Source: Castanea sativa
Taxonomy: Eukaryota; Streptophyta; Magnoliopsida; Fagales; Fagaceae
Direction: 5' to 3'
Length of the DNA: 64,000 nucleotides
Assembly: GCF_040712315.1 (NCBI RefSeq)
Contig: NC_134021.1
Span: 42,667,001-42,731,000 of the forward strand
The notes under the pieces are model-generated. The model was not told the origin of the DNA and did no database searches. It saw nothing but the letters and a program-made list of their open reading frames with translations. Below, piece by piece: positions 22,576 through 35,047 of the stretch; position 1 is the stretch's first letter; every line of letters begins with the position of its first letter. A program made the position numbers and the translations under genes.

Positions 22576-23936
22576 TTTGTGCAAAATAAAATTATTCTGT
22601 TTGGTTACCGAGAAATTGAACTAGAGAAAAACAATACCCATGTCTTCAATTTCACTATCTCATCAATTTTACTCACCAAAATAAGAAAAACCCAATTCCC
22701 ATTACTTAAAAGTAGTTTGTGTTCAAGGGTCAAAAATTCAATTTGGGGGTTTTAGTTCTCTTTGGTTCCTGATGCTGTAAAGGCTAAGGTTTTACCATAA
22801 ATTCAATATCCCTATTTGGAAGACCCGAGATTGTCATAACCCCACGGGGAACGGTGGATTCTTCGAAGGATGAACCCATCAAGATTAGCTTTGGTGGTTT
22901 AAAGAGACTTGTCTTGGAGGCGATTACTTTTGGTTCTTTCCTCTTGGATGTTGAGAGCTATGTGGATTCTATGTACCATTTTGTTTTGAACTGAGCTATG
23001 GTTACTTACATCCCGGCCAAAGCAAATTGGTGGTGGTGTACAACTGACCACCCTAAATGGAATAGGTGAGTGAAATTAGGTGATAAGTGCGAGTATTTGG
23101 CACTAAATATGCATGAAGGAGTTGTTAGGGTATTAGGATATATTTTGGCATTGAGCATTTGAAAAAAAAAAAAAACTTTTTATAGCGGTTAAATTTGAAT
23201 TTGGTTGGTATTATGCAATGTATATATTGCTAGGAATACTATCTTGCTAAATACTGTCTTATTGAAATGGATATTGTGCAAAAATATATGCTAGAAATTT
23301 ATGAGGGAAAAAAAAATATAAGTACAATAGAGATAGTGTTTACCTTAAAATCATCGGGAAAGAAGCCATAAACGAGTGAAAATTTTAAGCTAATCTTGAG
23401 ATATATTACTTGTAAGTAACATGTAACTATCAATACATGCTTCTTCCTTGATAGTTATTTGATGGAGTCATCAGTCAAGTTTGCTACGGAGGACTGATCT
23501 TTGCACAAGGTACTGTATATATTGATCTAACAGGTCTCTCTCAATATGAGATGGAGAAAATTATGAAGGAAAACTCATCGGGCAATCTATTTTGGAACAT
23601 CCACAAAACATTGTGAGGTCCACTACCAACTAAATAAGTGATTCACTACCCAAAGATATAAAAAAGGTCTAGCGATCGGTTGTGGAATGTAATTATGCTT
23701 TGATTTATCATAACCGTAGGCTGTTTTAGGAATGGAAAAAAAAATCAATAAGATTTCAGTTTTTGTGATGATTTTATGCCATTTATGATTTCGGCATTAG
23801 TCCTTTTATGGATTAGGGTTGTGGGAGTAAATTTGGCGAGATAGGGATCAATGATGTTTTGTTTAGTTATACCTACTTCCATAAGCATATTGTGTGTTCA
23901 TTTCTCAAACTAAGCGCTTATCATTTTTGTGTAGTA
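22576..23936 (+). other. Spacer with two exon-like pieces of unknown origin
   Basis: At about 22822-23067 a frame reads PEIVITPRGTVDSSKDEPIK..., then GLKRLVLEAITFGSFLLDVE, one stop, and YIPAKANWWW..DHPKWNR before a GT donor (AATAG/gtgagt). At about 23452-23613 another reads DGVISQVCYGGLIFAQGTVY. Both look like exon sequence carried in the element, and neither was recognised. The rest is AT-rich with nothing identifiable. Confidence 0.35.
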
Positions 23937-26797
23937 TGGCTGCCGCAAATGCTGGGCGGATTGACTATACGAGCCTGGACCCATTGACGGGTCGGTGTTG
24001 TCAAAGCGGCTCAAGCATCGGTCCGAAGCCATTTGGAATGGGCGGGTAAAACATAAAACTAAAGATTTAACTAATGTACATGCATTTAATTTATACAATG
24101 TACATGCATATGCCATCCATATATTAATCCATGGTTTGATCCTGTGCAGGATCCAGGATCTGTTAACTGCCGTAGCCGTAGTTCAGAGTTCTCCAATCGA
24201 GAGCCAATGGTGGACGACCGAGTCGGGAACATCATCAAGGCGGTTGGTTTGGAGGGACTCCTTTGGATCCCGGGTAGAGAGATTGACCACGGTTTGATAA
24301 CTGCCTTAGTGGAGCGATGGCGGCCCGAGACTCACACCTTTCACATGCCACATGGTGAGATCACCATCACATTACAGGATGTGGAGGTTCTTCTCGGGCT
24401 TCCTGTTGATGGTGACGCTATAACGGGGAGCACGCGAGAAAACTTGGGTGGATGTGTGCCGGGACTTCCTTGGCTTTCAACCTATAAATCAAGACAACCA
24501 TAAGCAACTTGCGGGTCGGAGGATTCTCATCAACCGGCTGTTGGAGCAAGTTGCCGATCCATTGCCGCCTAATGCTGAAGAGGACCAGCTGCATAAGTAT
24601 GCACGATGCTACATCCTAGCGCTATTGGGGGACACAATATTCATGGACAAATCCGGCGATAGGGTGCATCTAATGTGGGTGCAACCGTTGGAAGACCTTC
24701 GTAATCCACGAAGGTACGGTTGGGGAAGTGCTTGCCTTGCATGGTTATACCGAGAGCTATGCGGGGCAAGCGAAGACACTAGTCGGATTGGTGGGTGCTT
24801 CTTGTTACTCCGGTATTGGGCATGGGCCAGGTTCCCCTATTTGTGCCCCGCGGTTGAGCATGGTCCGCCGGTGGGTGCTTATGGTCCTCCGGTGCGTGGT
24901 CCATTGTCCTTGAAGTAAGTCTTTACCTCATGCACGTCATCTACATTATGCGATCATTCCCTAAGCTTATAATAATGTAACTTGCTTTTATTTCTTTATT
25001 TTAAAGGCTTCTAGCAATTTTTTATGTCAACATTGTGTAAATTTCAAATGGAGGTTCAATATATATGATTACGTTAATATACTCCAATTTTGTGATTGTC
25101 ATGTGGCTTGTATGTGCTTTGTTTTTTATAATCGAGTTTCTTATTCTATTGTTATTATTAATTAAGTAAATATCTATAAGATGATCTTAGTAGTTATAAC
25201 ATTGGAATTATCTCTGTACGAAATAATCGAGATATTGATCTATTGCAACTGATTGTAGGTGGTTGTGGGTCCCAAACAAGAAAAATAGGCCCGCCCACAT
25301 CTTCAGGGACAGATATCGCGAGCAAATAGCTTCAATGTTGCCAGGCCAGGTATGAAAATGCATTGTTTTACATGTTTAGGAACAAGATATTGGATTGAGG
25401 GGATTTGAAATATAAACATTGCTACCTAACGTGTTGTGTACTTGTTTTTTGGCTGTTGTAGGTGGTGTGGCAGCCATATGAAGCTGAGTTAGAGGACCTT
25501 CCGCCATGGTGCGTTGCAGGGAGGGCCGTGTGGACGGCAACGGTGCCGCTTGTATGTTTCCACCTAGTAGAAAAACATACACCGGATCGTGTCGTTCGTC
25601 AATTTGGGATGATCCAAGAAATTCCTCGCAATGTTGACACCGACACTGTGCTTCATGGCATTGATTTGAGGGGGAAGGTCGGTGTTGATTGGACGCGAAA
25701 GCATGCTGTGCATATCGATGAGTGGAGTAATCGCCTTCAACGACGTTGTGAAGCAGTGCTTGGTGATATGCCTCCACAGCACGAGTACCATGACTGGTTC
25801 AAAAGGATAACTCGGAGGTTCATAGATAGGCCTGGTGCTATAGTGACTCTGCTGGTAACTTCTCAATGTCTTCTACATCTTACCATATTGAAATAGCATG
25901 AAACCACCGTTTAGATAACGGTATACTATCACATTTTTACTTAGCACTTGGTCTTTCTATAATTTGCAATTATTACTAGCACAACCAATTCTAAACCAAC
26001 ATTTATTTTATTATCGATTGGCATTGTTGATTTGGTATTGCATTACTAATATGTGTGGTTTTTCCATGTGCAGATTGAGGGATACATCCGTTTGTTGAGG
26101 CGTCACCTAGTGGGCACAGAGGACCACAAGGACATTGCGAGGTCCTAACGGCGGTGCATGCAATTGAACGTGTACAACCTCCTATTCACGAGGCCCCGAA
26201 TGAGGAGGCACCTACTCCAACGGGCCCAAGCACGAGCACAACCCCGGCCGGATGTCGCCCTCGTCCTTTGTTACTAGCCCTCGGGTTGTCCCTACCCCCG
26301 ATCCTTCTCCATCCACCCCACCTCCATCCCCTAGCCCTACCATCCCTTCATCCCCCCCACATCCATCCCCTACCCCCACCATTCCTTCACCCACCCCACA
26401 TCCATCTCCTCGCCCCACCATACTGACACCCACCCCACATCCTTGTCCTGGGTCTGACATTCGTCCACCTACTCCACGGTCATTTCCTCAGCTGTTACCC
26501 ATTCCATCCTTTGACCTGGGTATTGATCCAACTCCACCTGACATGCAGCAGGAGCCACCCTCCCACAGTCCATCTACTGCCCCGTCTTTAGCCATCGACC
26601 TACCCCATGTTCAGGCTGAGCAGACTGTTGGGTTACCTGCAGTGGCAGAAGGTCGGCCGAAACGCATATCAAAGGCACCTCCTTGTGGGACAGGGGGGCA
26701 CAAACATGGACACAATGCTGGGCCCGAGGCATCTGACGAAGGACATGCAAGACCTCCTCCTTATTATACTAGACGGCATAAGATTCAAAAAAGGTAA
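23937..26797 (+). pseudogene. Plant mobile domain (PMD/MAIN-like) protein gene, frameshifted
   Basis: Five exons with GT/AG borders are visible: 23937-24045, 24150-24914, 25259-25349, 25462-25854 and 26074-26797. Conserved PMD blocks appear in order: HRSEAIWNG; GLEGLLWIPGREIDHGLITA; ERWRPETHTFHMPHGEITIT; LLGLPVDGDAITGS; YILALLGDTIFMDKS; GWGSACLAWLYRELC; WLWVPNKKNRP; WQPYEAELEDLP; and the usual Pro/Ser-rich tail ending in RPKRISKAPPCGTGGHKHGH. Single-base shifts are needed near 23980, 24443 (an extra T in AACTTGGG), 26140 and 26240, so this copy is not translatable as read. Family knowledge: PMD proteins are angiosperm proteins found both as host genes (MAIN, MAIL1, acting in silencing and genome stability) and inside transposons. 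The position and inward direction from the left TIR mirror mudrB of MuDR. Confidence 0.88.
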
Positions 26798-28046
26798 CTC
26801 AAAGCTAAATGTGAAACAACACACTTTATAACTAGTGGTATTCCTCTTTTCACATTTCAATCTACTATTGATTACTTAATGATATTATTATGGAGATCAA
26901 TATGGTTTTAACCTACATTTTTCGAAGTAGGTGATGGGAACGAGTGGTTGAAGGGGGCCAAAATGACAGTGATGCGGGTGTAGAAGACGATAAGCAACTA
27001 CTCTGACTTTGGCGGTTAAATCAATGGCCATTGTCTGCTACTATGGTAAAGTCTTGGGCTGCCAAGCCTAAGTACATCTAATTAACATTTGCCTATACCC
27101 TTGGATGCTTAGTTTCTGCCCAAAGAACAGGTTTTACTTTAGTAATTGATGCTTGAAAGTTGTGACTCAACAAATTGGTGATACGAGTTACGAGATTAGT
27201 TTTGTATTAGCCAATGGGTTAATTGCTTAGCAAAAAATTATTACAAAACGGTCTTTTTTCTTCTTCTTCTTGGTTCTGTTTTGTGTGTGTGTTTTCATTT
27301 TCCTTTTGCAAATGATCCTCGGATCAAATGCCATTTCCTCCCTACCTAAATAAGAGGTAGAGGATAGCTCAAGGATTGAATCCCATCTTTGGTGGTCATT
27401 ATGTTCTAATTTCAGAATTTAATTCTTTCTTTATGGTATTTATGTTCCAATATCGAATTTTTGCTTTTCTCTATGGTATTTATGTTGTGGATTGATGAAT
27501 TCTCGAGAAGATGTCTTTACATGTTCTGATCTGAACAATTTTGTGGTGCTTACATTCTTATTAATCAATTATAGCAATATATACCTTTGCTTTGGCTGGT
27601 TCTATTTGCCTCCCATGCCCCGCCCAATAGGCTGAAAAACATAGAATCAGATTCCTTTTCTGTTCATTATTGAGAAATCTTCATTGAGAACAAATCAAGA
27701 AAATGTAATCCTTTATATTGATCCTACAAGAAATCCTCCTATTGTTTGGTAGTTGAGAAAGCAAACAATGAAATTGAGCCTTGGGCTTTTGGTGTTATAC
27801 GTTATTTGGTTTAGACGACAAATCCAATTAAATGAATGCAGTTAATAAAAAAGTTACTTGAATTACACCAACCTTTGTATCAGAGTTTGTCTAGTGTAAG
27901 CTGTTTTGCTTCTCTCTTTCCAAACAATGAAGAATTAAAGATAGAAACTTTGAGTTCTTCCTTCCCTTGCTTGCAGTTTCATAAAAGCTTCATTGAGTAT
28001 TAAGTTCTTATTTTAGCTTTTTAAGTGTTTTACTTTGTGGTGTTAG
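26798..28046. other. Spacer between PMD gene and first captured fragment
   Basis: Probable 3' sequence of the PMD transcript followed by AT-rich DNA. A short possible extra exon follows 'ttcgaag' near 26930, but no domain was recognised. Nothing else was seen. Confidence 0.4.
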
Positions 28047-29212
28047 GCGACTCACAATTTTTAGAGGATGAAAGCACCAAGATTTTTGCTTGGAAAGTGG
28101 CCGAGCATTACAGTGCAAGGACAAATCAGACTCTGGAAGAAAGAGAAGCTAGTCCAATCATTCACTTAAAGAAACTTAACAATTGGGTATATCTTGTCAA
28201 TTCATGTAACATGCTATGAGCTTGTGATTGTTATGAGTATGCATTGTCTTTATTTGTTGTCGTTCCTTATTTTGATAAACAGATTAAAAGTGTTGTAATT
28301 CAACTCTATGCTCGACGAGGAGATGCTGTTCTTGACCTTGCCTGTGGCAAGGTATTATAGGTTCTTTATTCCATTGCAATTGTGTTTTACCTCCCTACCC
28401 AAAAAGTGTAGACATTAAGCAATTTTTTTATTTTCTTTAACATTCACCGGGGTGGTGATCTCATCAAATGGGATAAGGCAAAAGTTGGGTATTATGTTGG
28501 TGTTGATATAGCAGAAGGCTCAGTAAGTACTTCATATCACCATTTTACTATTTTTATTGGTCCACTTTTTTGTGTGGACATATTGACATTAATGGGTTCA
28601 GTTATGCTTAATGCCGGATTGTGGTTGGGTGAGGCTGTCTAGCTAATCATCATGGTAGTTAGTTTGTTAGTTGTGTGAGGCGATTTCTTGTATTCGAGTA
28701 TTTCTGTTGCTACATGTGTTGTCATCAACCATCTTAACATTGTTTTTATTTATTATGCAGATAGAAGATTGTCGTACACGCTATAATGGTGATGCTGACC
28801 ATCATCAGCGTCGTAAAAAATTTACATTTCCTGCCCGCCTCATATGTGGAGACTGTTATGAGGTAATTGCAGTTTTGTAGCTAGTTAAATGAATTTCCTT
28901 ATATGTCCACATACATGTCTGCTTTCCAATTGAGCTTATCTAGTATTGCACTTGATCAAATGAGGATTGTGTCAAGTGTCATATCTGGACATAAACACTA
29001 CTGTTTGTCATGATTGCATGGATAAGTGACATCAACTCCGAATTTGTTTTTGAGCAACTGAAATTTTGGCTGGCTGCTTCAATAGAAGTTTTTATGTACT
29101 TTGTTAAGACAGCAGCTGAAATAACTTTGATTTGTGTTCCATGTTTTGTTCGCAGTCTCGTTTGGACGATGTTCTTGCAGATGATGCTCCCTTTGATGTC
29201 TGCAGTTCCCAG
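28047..29212 (+). pseudogene. CMT1-like: Captured fragment of mRNA cap guanine-N7 methyltransferase (five exons)
   Basis: Exons at 28047-28186, 28283-28351, 28451-28522, 28761-28862 and 29156-29212 join in frame. They give FLEDESTKIFAWKVAEHYS, NQTLEEREASPIIHLKKLNN, IQLYARRGDAVLDLACGK, GGDLIKWDKAKVGYYVGVDI, DCRTRYNGDADHHQRRKKF and DDVLADDAPFDVCSSQ. These match plant mRNA cap guanine-N7 methyltransferase 1, including SAM-binding motif I (VLDLACGKGGD). Introns are retained, so capture was at DNA level. The acceptor before the third exon reads CCGG instead of CAG. The start of the gene and the C-terminal half, including the rest of the catalytic domain, are missing. It lies in the same direction as the PMD gene. 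Confidence 0.88.
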
Positions 29213-29457
29213 GTGAGTGATATTTGAGTCTGCTAACTGCATTTTTAAGGTATCATATTTCATACACTCACACACATCATATTTGATTGAATGATTAACG
29301 TTGGAGACTCTTTACCTCTGTATTAAAATCAAATATTTCAGGAGCTGCCCCTTTTCACAACGTTGAATGTTTAAAATATGGTGTACATAAAATCTCAAAA
29401 GTTTTATGGTGCATTAAACTTGGATAGTGAAGTGTGTGCTTTGGTTTCCTAACTTAG

Positions 29458-30149
29458 AAAGTTACAGTGAAAAGTTGGATAGGCAAAAACTTCTCTTGCA
29501 GAATTTCTTTGAATATCTATCCATTCGGATATTGGCTGGTGCCTTGTATGAAGTGCGGGTTATTCTTACCATGAACAATATCCGATTTTCACAACTACAG
29601 GTAATAATTGATGCTATAAATCATTCATGTTTTGCCTTCTCCACTGCCTATTTTGCTACTGAGTTTTCTCAAGAAATATGAAGAGAAATACAAGCAAAGT
29701 GGAGATGTAGCCTCCAAGTTAACTATTGAAGAAGCAACATTTCGTGATTTACAGGTAGCCATAATTTCTTTTCATGAATGACCTATAAATGGCCTGCCAT
29801 TGATCATTAAAGTATTAAAAGTGTGTCATTGTGCTGGTCCTTTTGTTAGATTTATGTTAAACAATCTTATGCTTTATATTTGTAGGAGAGGAAAATGGAG
29901 CTTTATCGGGCCATTGTTAAGATGGAACAAGATGGCAAGTCTTGATGGCGTTCTTCGGGTATGTCTTCACAAATTTGGTCTGGTGCAGGCCTATTTAAAA
30001 CTTGTTTATGTTCATTTTCAATCGCAAATTTCAGGTTCACGCTGATCGTATCCAATCAGATCCTGATGAACTAGTAAAAGGTCTAAATGAACGCTGCAAG
30101 AAATATGGATTACGTGCGAAACCAACCACATTGACTCAGCTTCCCTTTG
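29458..30149 (+). pseudogene. Captured fragment of an EH-domain/Pan1-like endocytic protein
   Basis: Exons at about 29674-29754, 29886-29958 and 30035-30149 read KYEEKYKQSGDVASKLTIEE, ERKMELYRAIVKMEQDGKS and RIQSDPDELVKGLNERCKKY then GLRAKPTTLTQLPF. This is the coiled-coil region near the C-terminus of plant EH/Pan1 proteins (AtEH1/2, TPLATE-complex subunits in clathrin-mediated endocytosis). An extra T after GGCAAGTCT shifts the middle exon. A preceding piece (29458-29600) ends at a GT donor (ACTACAG/gtaata) and may belong to the same gene. The EH domains and the acidic WDEDWDKFEDEGF end are absent. Sense to the left TIR. Confidence 0.75.
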
Positions 30150-31201
30150 GTAAGTTTTTGTCATCCTTGCCCTGTGTTGTTGATTCCCTTTTGATTCATG
30201 CATGTGTTGCCCAGAATTTAGAGGAAATCCCTATTCTATCAAACAGAAAAGGCAAACATCTTGTGCTGAAGAACCATGTAAGCAAGTGATCTACCCTAGA
30301 ATTCCCTTCGCAGGATACAGCTTGATAGCTCATACAATTTGAAAAACTAGCTGCCAAAGATTTGAGGATGAGCTAGGTGTGGAAAACCTTGAATTCCCTT
30401 AACCGTCTTGTAGAACTGTGAACCAGATGGTGAAGGAATTTCATTACCACTACATTCCTTGAACTTTGAACAATACTCTATCAATTCCTTAGGGTGTTCA
30501 TGTGCTGGGTTTGGTTGGGTTGAGCCAACCTAGATTGGTAGTATATAATGCCAATTGAAAAGGATAAGGTCTCTGACAGCACTTCCTTTTCAACTTTACG
30601 GAACCAATCGGTTCCACCGGGGTTTGCTCATTGATCACCCCATACCTTGGATATTTGCTTTTGTATGCACTTCATAATTTTGAAGAGGAGCCTTATTCGC
30701 TTTTATTGGATGGTTTTATTCCATTCAATTTCTAATGACCATCCACATACTTGGTTTTTCTGTTAGGAGCCAGTCATGTAGCTATATATATGAAATCTCA
30801 AACTTATTGTCATGTTTGCATGAAATAATGGTGATCATGCTCACTTTGTAAAAATCTATTATGTTCTTAATTTTCTTCATTGGTAGGCATGAAGTTTTAA
30901 AAAGGGAATTAACATTTGAAATGTATCCGCATTAGATTACCATAGCTAAAATTTCCTCTTCCCGTATCGTGGCAAGCTATGAAGTGGGTATGGTTTCTTT
31001 GTTTCAACAATGAGATGTATGATTGCCATTTTTTATCTAAAGTTTATCATGATTTTGTTTTTCTTGTTTTGCTCCAAAAACTTTCCAAGTGATAAACTCA
31101 AAGCACAACCGATTGAAATTATTTATGCGTATGGTGATCTCGGTTTATTATACCAGCAACAAGAAGGTCCCAACTTGATCATAACAACAATGCCCTTGCA
31201 G
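30150..31201. other. Unassigned interior of the MULE
   Basis: Low-complexity and AT-rich sequence with one mildly GC-richer patch (about 30440-30660). No domain was recognised. It ends in an intron-like tract with a CAG acceptor at 31199-31201 in front of the next captured exon. Confidence 0.4.
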
Positions 31202-31341
31202 TAATTGTTCTGCTTCAATATGTTCCAAGATTATATCTGATTTTTCCATTAAGTTCGCAAATAATCAAAGCAACCGGAGTGGTCACTAAGACTGCCGGCG
31301 GGCCGCATATAATCTCGTTGTTGTACATGTTGGCTAGCCAT
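31202..31341 (+). pseudogene. Captured exon of a cyclic-nucleotide-gated ion channel (CNGC)
   Basis: One 140-bp exon lies between a CAG acceptor and a GTATGT donor. It translates to IVLLQYVPRLYLIFPLSSQI then IKATGVVTKTA.. and SLLYMLASH, the pore-approach region of plant CNGC channels (usually ..TAWAGAAYNLLLYMLASH). The Trp-Ala-Gly-Ala core is replaced by GGPHI, so the exon is mutated. Only this exon is present. It reads away from the left TIR. Confidence 0.8.
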
Positions 31342-31576
31342 GTATGTAACCTGTTATTTTTGTTGGGCTTCCTCTAATTGTAATTCTCTCTTTCCCCAAT
31401 CCCTTATTTGAGTGCACTTATCTTTTGTGTATTATACTCTCTCAAAAAAAAAAAATCATATGTTGCTCTTAAAAAGCGGTACGTTAGCATCGCAGAATTT
31501 CCCACTATTTCGGATCTCTCACACCCATTTCCTTCTATCTGTTTCTCTTTTATATCTAAATTTGGAAATTGTGCAG

Positions 31577-31688
31577 GTTTCAAGTATTGTACCTTGCCGT
31601 GAAGACAGTGAGAGAGTCGGGGCATCAACACGTCTACTCTGCCGTTGAAAGACCCCTTCGCCTTGCTCAAGCCGCCGCCATCTTGGAG
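31577..31688 (+). pseudogene. PAS2-like: Captured exon of a 3-hydroxyacyl-CoA dehydratase (PASTICCINO2/HACD type)
   Basis: A 112-bp exon between GTGCAG and GTTCTG borders reads FQVLYLAVKTVRESGHQHVY then SAVERPLRLAQAAAILE. It matches the N-terminal membrane region of PAS2/PTPLA-family dehydratases of very-long-chain fatty-acid elongation in the endoplasmic reticulum (QVLYLA..TL.E.G...VY.A.E.PL.LAQTAA.LE). Catalytic Tyr/Glu residues lie in later exons that are absent. Sense to the left TIR. Confidence 0.8.
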
Positions 31689-32979
31689 GTTCTGTTCTAC
31701 TTTTTTATTAATTACCGTCCCAAGTCAAATAGTCTCGCATTAACTCACTTCTGGTTTGCACATGTTTAAGTTTCTTAACTTCTTTGGGTGGTGGTTGTTG
31801 TTGTTTCGGATTCCCCGCTGAAACAGATTTTTCATAGTCTAGTAGGTTTTGTTTTGTTTTGTTTTGTTCTGTTCTGTTCATCAATAATGTTCCCTAAAGA
31901 TGCACATTTATTGCCCCATACCTGGTTTATGCATCTCTTAAGCCTGAGGATCAAGCTAATGGATCTGAATCATCAGCTGGGACCAGAAAGGTTATCTATT
32001 AGATTGGTTAATCTTTTATACATACATGATAAACAAAATTTTTGGTAAATTCTTATTTATGTCTTTCATTTTTCGTTCCTTAATTAGTACTTCTATTTAT
32101 GTAAATCTTGGTTGATGCAGGATACATCTGTGCAGAAGGAAATTTAAAAAAAAAAAATTGCATTCCAGTTAGCCCAGGGAGTAGCAGATTGATATGAAGC
32201 TTCCCAAGAAACTATGGTCATTGGATTAATAAAGTTGTGCCACGATGGATATTTCATATGGAACAAAACCTGGTTATATAGATTCTGAATTATATCTTCT
32301 ACACATTGAGGTGACTCCCATCGCTTTGTATGTTATTGCAAGTTTCTTTTCTTTGCTTTTGATGAGTTACTATCGAAGTTACTGGTATATGTTCACCATA
32401 TCAACCTTACTACAGATTCATGGGTTCTGCTATTTTAAAAGATAATTATTCTCAATATTTTACAAACCCAACTTGTAAGGTTTCCAAATGTAATTTGAGA
32501 GTGAAAGAGAAACGACACTGAACAAGAACCATGTATCCTGTATTTCTTTCATATGTCTACATACATAAATCGTTATTGATTAAAATATGTAGGATCTTCA
32601 ATGTTTCGATTTAATTATTATTTTTCTTGCTTTTTCTATTACATTAACTAAAATTTGAATTAGAATTTGGAAATATTATTATTTACTAGGCAGCACTAGT
32701 AGCTGACAAAATCACTTTCCAGTTCTATCTTGTTTCATAGATTATTGCTTACTATTATTATTTTATAAACACTTCGCACGAGAGATGGTTCAATTTTTTA
32801 GAACTTTCTTTCCATGTAAATGTCTAACGATTAATCTGATACAAATTTTTATTTTTATTTTTTTTTCTGAAATTTAACTTTTTATATGATAAGGTAGAAA
32901 TTGCTCACTAAGATTTACCCGGCTGTGATGTGTAGTTTAGTGACCTCCCTAATTGAATAGTTTTGAACGCATGGTTAAT

Positions 32980-33029
<50 letters not shown>

Positions 33030-34073
33030 TTTTTGATAAGTAATGGTATATTAAATATTTTATATGCTCGCTTTCTCTATATGTCTCATTCTCCTTGCTC
33101 CTATAAACCCCAAGTCTGTAATTTAGGTATTCTCTTGAAAATTGTGTTAGAGCCAGTTAAATAGCAAAATACGTGCAGCATATTTATAAGTTTGAATTTT
33201 TTAGGGTGATTATACCAAAGCCCTTTTTCCTAGAGTCATGTATATATATGCATGTATTTGGGACATTCTTATTTTCTTTCCCTCTTTCGAAAAGTAATTT
33301 GGGTCTAGCACATTTAATCGTCGTGGGATGTGGGGTTTCTTATATAGGCTTCCATGTTTTTGTATTTCCCTGGGTACTTTAATATTTCGCAGACACAAAC
33401 TATAGTGGTTAATATTTTCACGTTAATATATATTATAAATCAACAACATTTTTTCCCACACCGCCAATAAAACCTTCGATCTCGTTAATTGAATTTTAAG
33501 TAGCTTCGGTTTCTTGGTTCCTGTGAAGAGTAGTGATTGACGATTGTAATGGAAAAAGTAGTTTTTAATGTTATGCAACGGGGGTTGTACCTCCATATTT
33601 TAATTATTGTGATTGAATTCTTCATACCAAGATTTTTGCTTTTAGTTTAAATGAGTGAAAATTGTCATTCTCATTATAATTTTGTTTGCTTACTCTATCT
33701 ATCTTAAGTTTCATCGTAATTAATAATTTTGTGGACATTCATTAGTTATAACTATGGACATGCTTTAGTTGTGAGAAGAGTTTTCAACGTTTCCATAGTC
33801 ACATATTGGAAAATGCATGCGGGGAAGAAAGTCAGAAATATGTAAACTGTGATTTTGGGGGAGTTGGGTCTACCAAGAAACATTGTTCAAAAAGAAGAAG
33901 AAAAACATCCTCACATGACCATTGGAAATAGCCTTGTTTAGTGCTCCATCAATTATGTAATGTACGCACTCTTAATTTTTGTAGGACAATAGCAAATATG
34001 GATTTGAAGCTGGATTTGTCCCTCCATCCCTAATAAACTTTGAAAATAGCCTGCCAAGAGACCTTATGATTGT
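31689..34073. other. MULE interior, mostly AT-rich, one exon-like piece and an (AT)n tract
   Basis: At about 31900-31990 a frame reads FIAPYLVYASLKPEDQANGS up to a GT (AGAAAG/gttatc) and may be part of another captured gene, not recognised. An (AT)n microsatellite lies at 32984-33027 and is followed by 'gatttttgataagtaatgg'. Nothing else coding was identified. Confidence 0.45.
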
Positions 34074-34393
34074 GAAGATGCCTCAAGACAGTTAACCACG
34101 AAATCAACTCCATATATTGAAAGTGGTTCAAGTCTCCAGCGACCATATGTCAATAAACTCACATCATATCCCACACCGCTAGATAAAATCAAACATTGGG
34201 TAGAAATGTTGCTGATTTCGTCATCTTTTGGAGGTTCATATGGCGGCAGGTTTTCAAGTTTTGCTTCAGCAGCAGCGAGATTCTCTTTAGCTTTAATGAT
34301 TCTTTCTTGACGAGATTCTTCTAGCTTCCTCAAGTCTTCCATTTCTTTATATTTTTCCCTCGTACTTGCACCCCCTATAGAAAATGTAAATGA
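34074..34393 (-). pseudogene. Captured coiled-coil exon, left arm of an inverted repeat
   Basis: The minus strand reads GGASTREKYKEMEDLRKLEE, SRQERIIKAKENLAAAEAKL and ENLPPYEPPKDDEI, a strongly charged helical segment. I do not recognise the parent protein with confidence. The same sequence, at roughly 85-90% identity, recurs in opposite orientation at 35048-35369. A transcript crossing both would fold into a hairpin with arms of about 320 bp. Confidence 0.6.
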
Positions 34394-34484
34394 ATGTAAA
34401 CCTGAGGATTTAGGAGACAAGAGTGATACTGGTGGATGAAAGTGATGCTTGTAATGGGGAACTCATATCATACACAGTAGACTC

Positions 34485-34736
34485 TAGGTGCTACATTGGA
34501 ATTCAATCAAAGTTGCCCAGGTTTGGTTTCGTATTTGCAAGAAACATCTTTCACGTTTTTTTAGGCTAAATTTGTATGAAATAGAATTGATCAATTCTCC
34601 CTACCCTCGTCTCCCTTTTTTGTGTGATAGTTGTGGACGCTCAAAATGTAATGGTGCAATTGGCTACATTGGCTCCATTGGAAAGGACAAGTTTGGAGAG
34701 GAGATGACAAAAAATTTGTCTTCAGCGGGTGTTAAT
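34485..34736 (+). pseudogene. ADK-like: Captured fragment of adenosine kinase (two exon pieces)
   Basis: A first piece ends HWNSIKVAQ just before a GT (GCCCAG/gtttgg, at about 34519). It matches the adenosine kinase block TQNSIKVAQ. A second piece (about 34660-34736) reads NGAIGYIGSIGKDKFGEEMT then SSAGVN before a GTGAGT donor, matching GATSYIGCIGKDKFGEEM..AGVN of plant adenosine kinase (purine salvage and methyl recycling). It sits in the spacer between the two arms of the inverted repeat. Only the substrate-proximal N-terminal part is present. Confidence 0.75.
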
Positions 34737-35047
34737 GTGAGTTTCTCTTCGTCTTAGACTTACAACTGTTCTATTTTGGTTATGTCTTCACCTTCTTCCT
34801 CATGTTAAGACGATTATCAAAATTGTAATCGTGTACATTATTACAACTGAATTTTGGTTATGTCTTCGCCTGATTTTACCTTCACTCGTGAAATTGCGGA
34901 CAATGTATGCTAAAGTAAGTGTTCTATCTTATAACTTTTGACGAGTCAGCTATAAATTTTGCTGCGTAAAGATACTTGGTGATCTTTCACAGAAGCTGTA
35001 CGTTTCTTCTCACACGATTGTATTTATTCTTAGGTTTGGAGGTTCAT

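Noticed and set aside
26212..26460. Gly/Val-rich minus-strand frame
   Set aside because: Shadow of the proline-rich tail of the PMD protein on the other strand.
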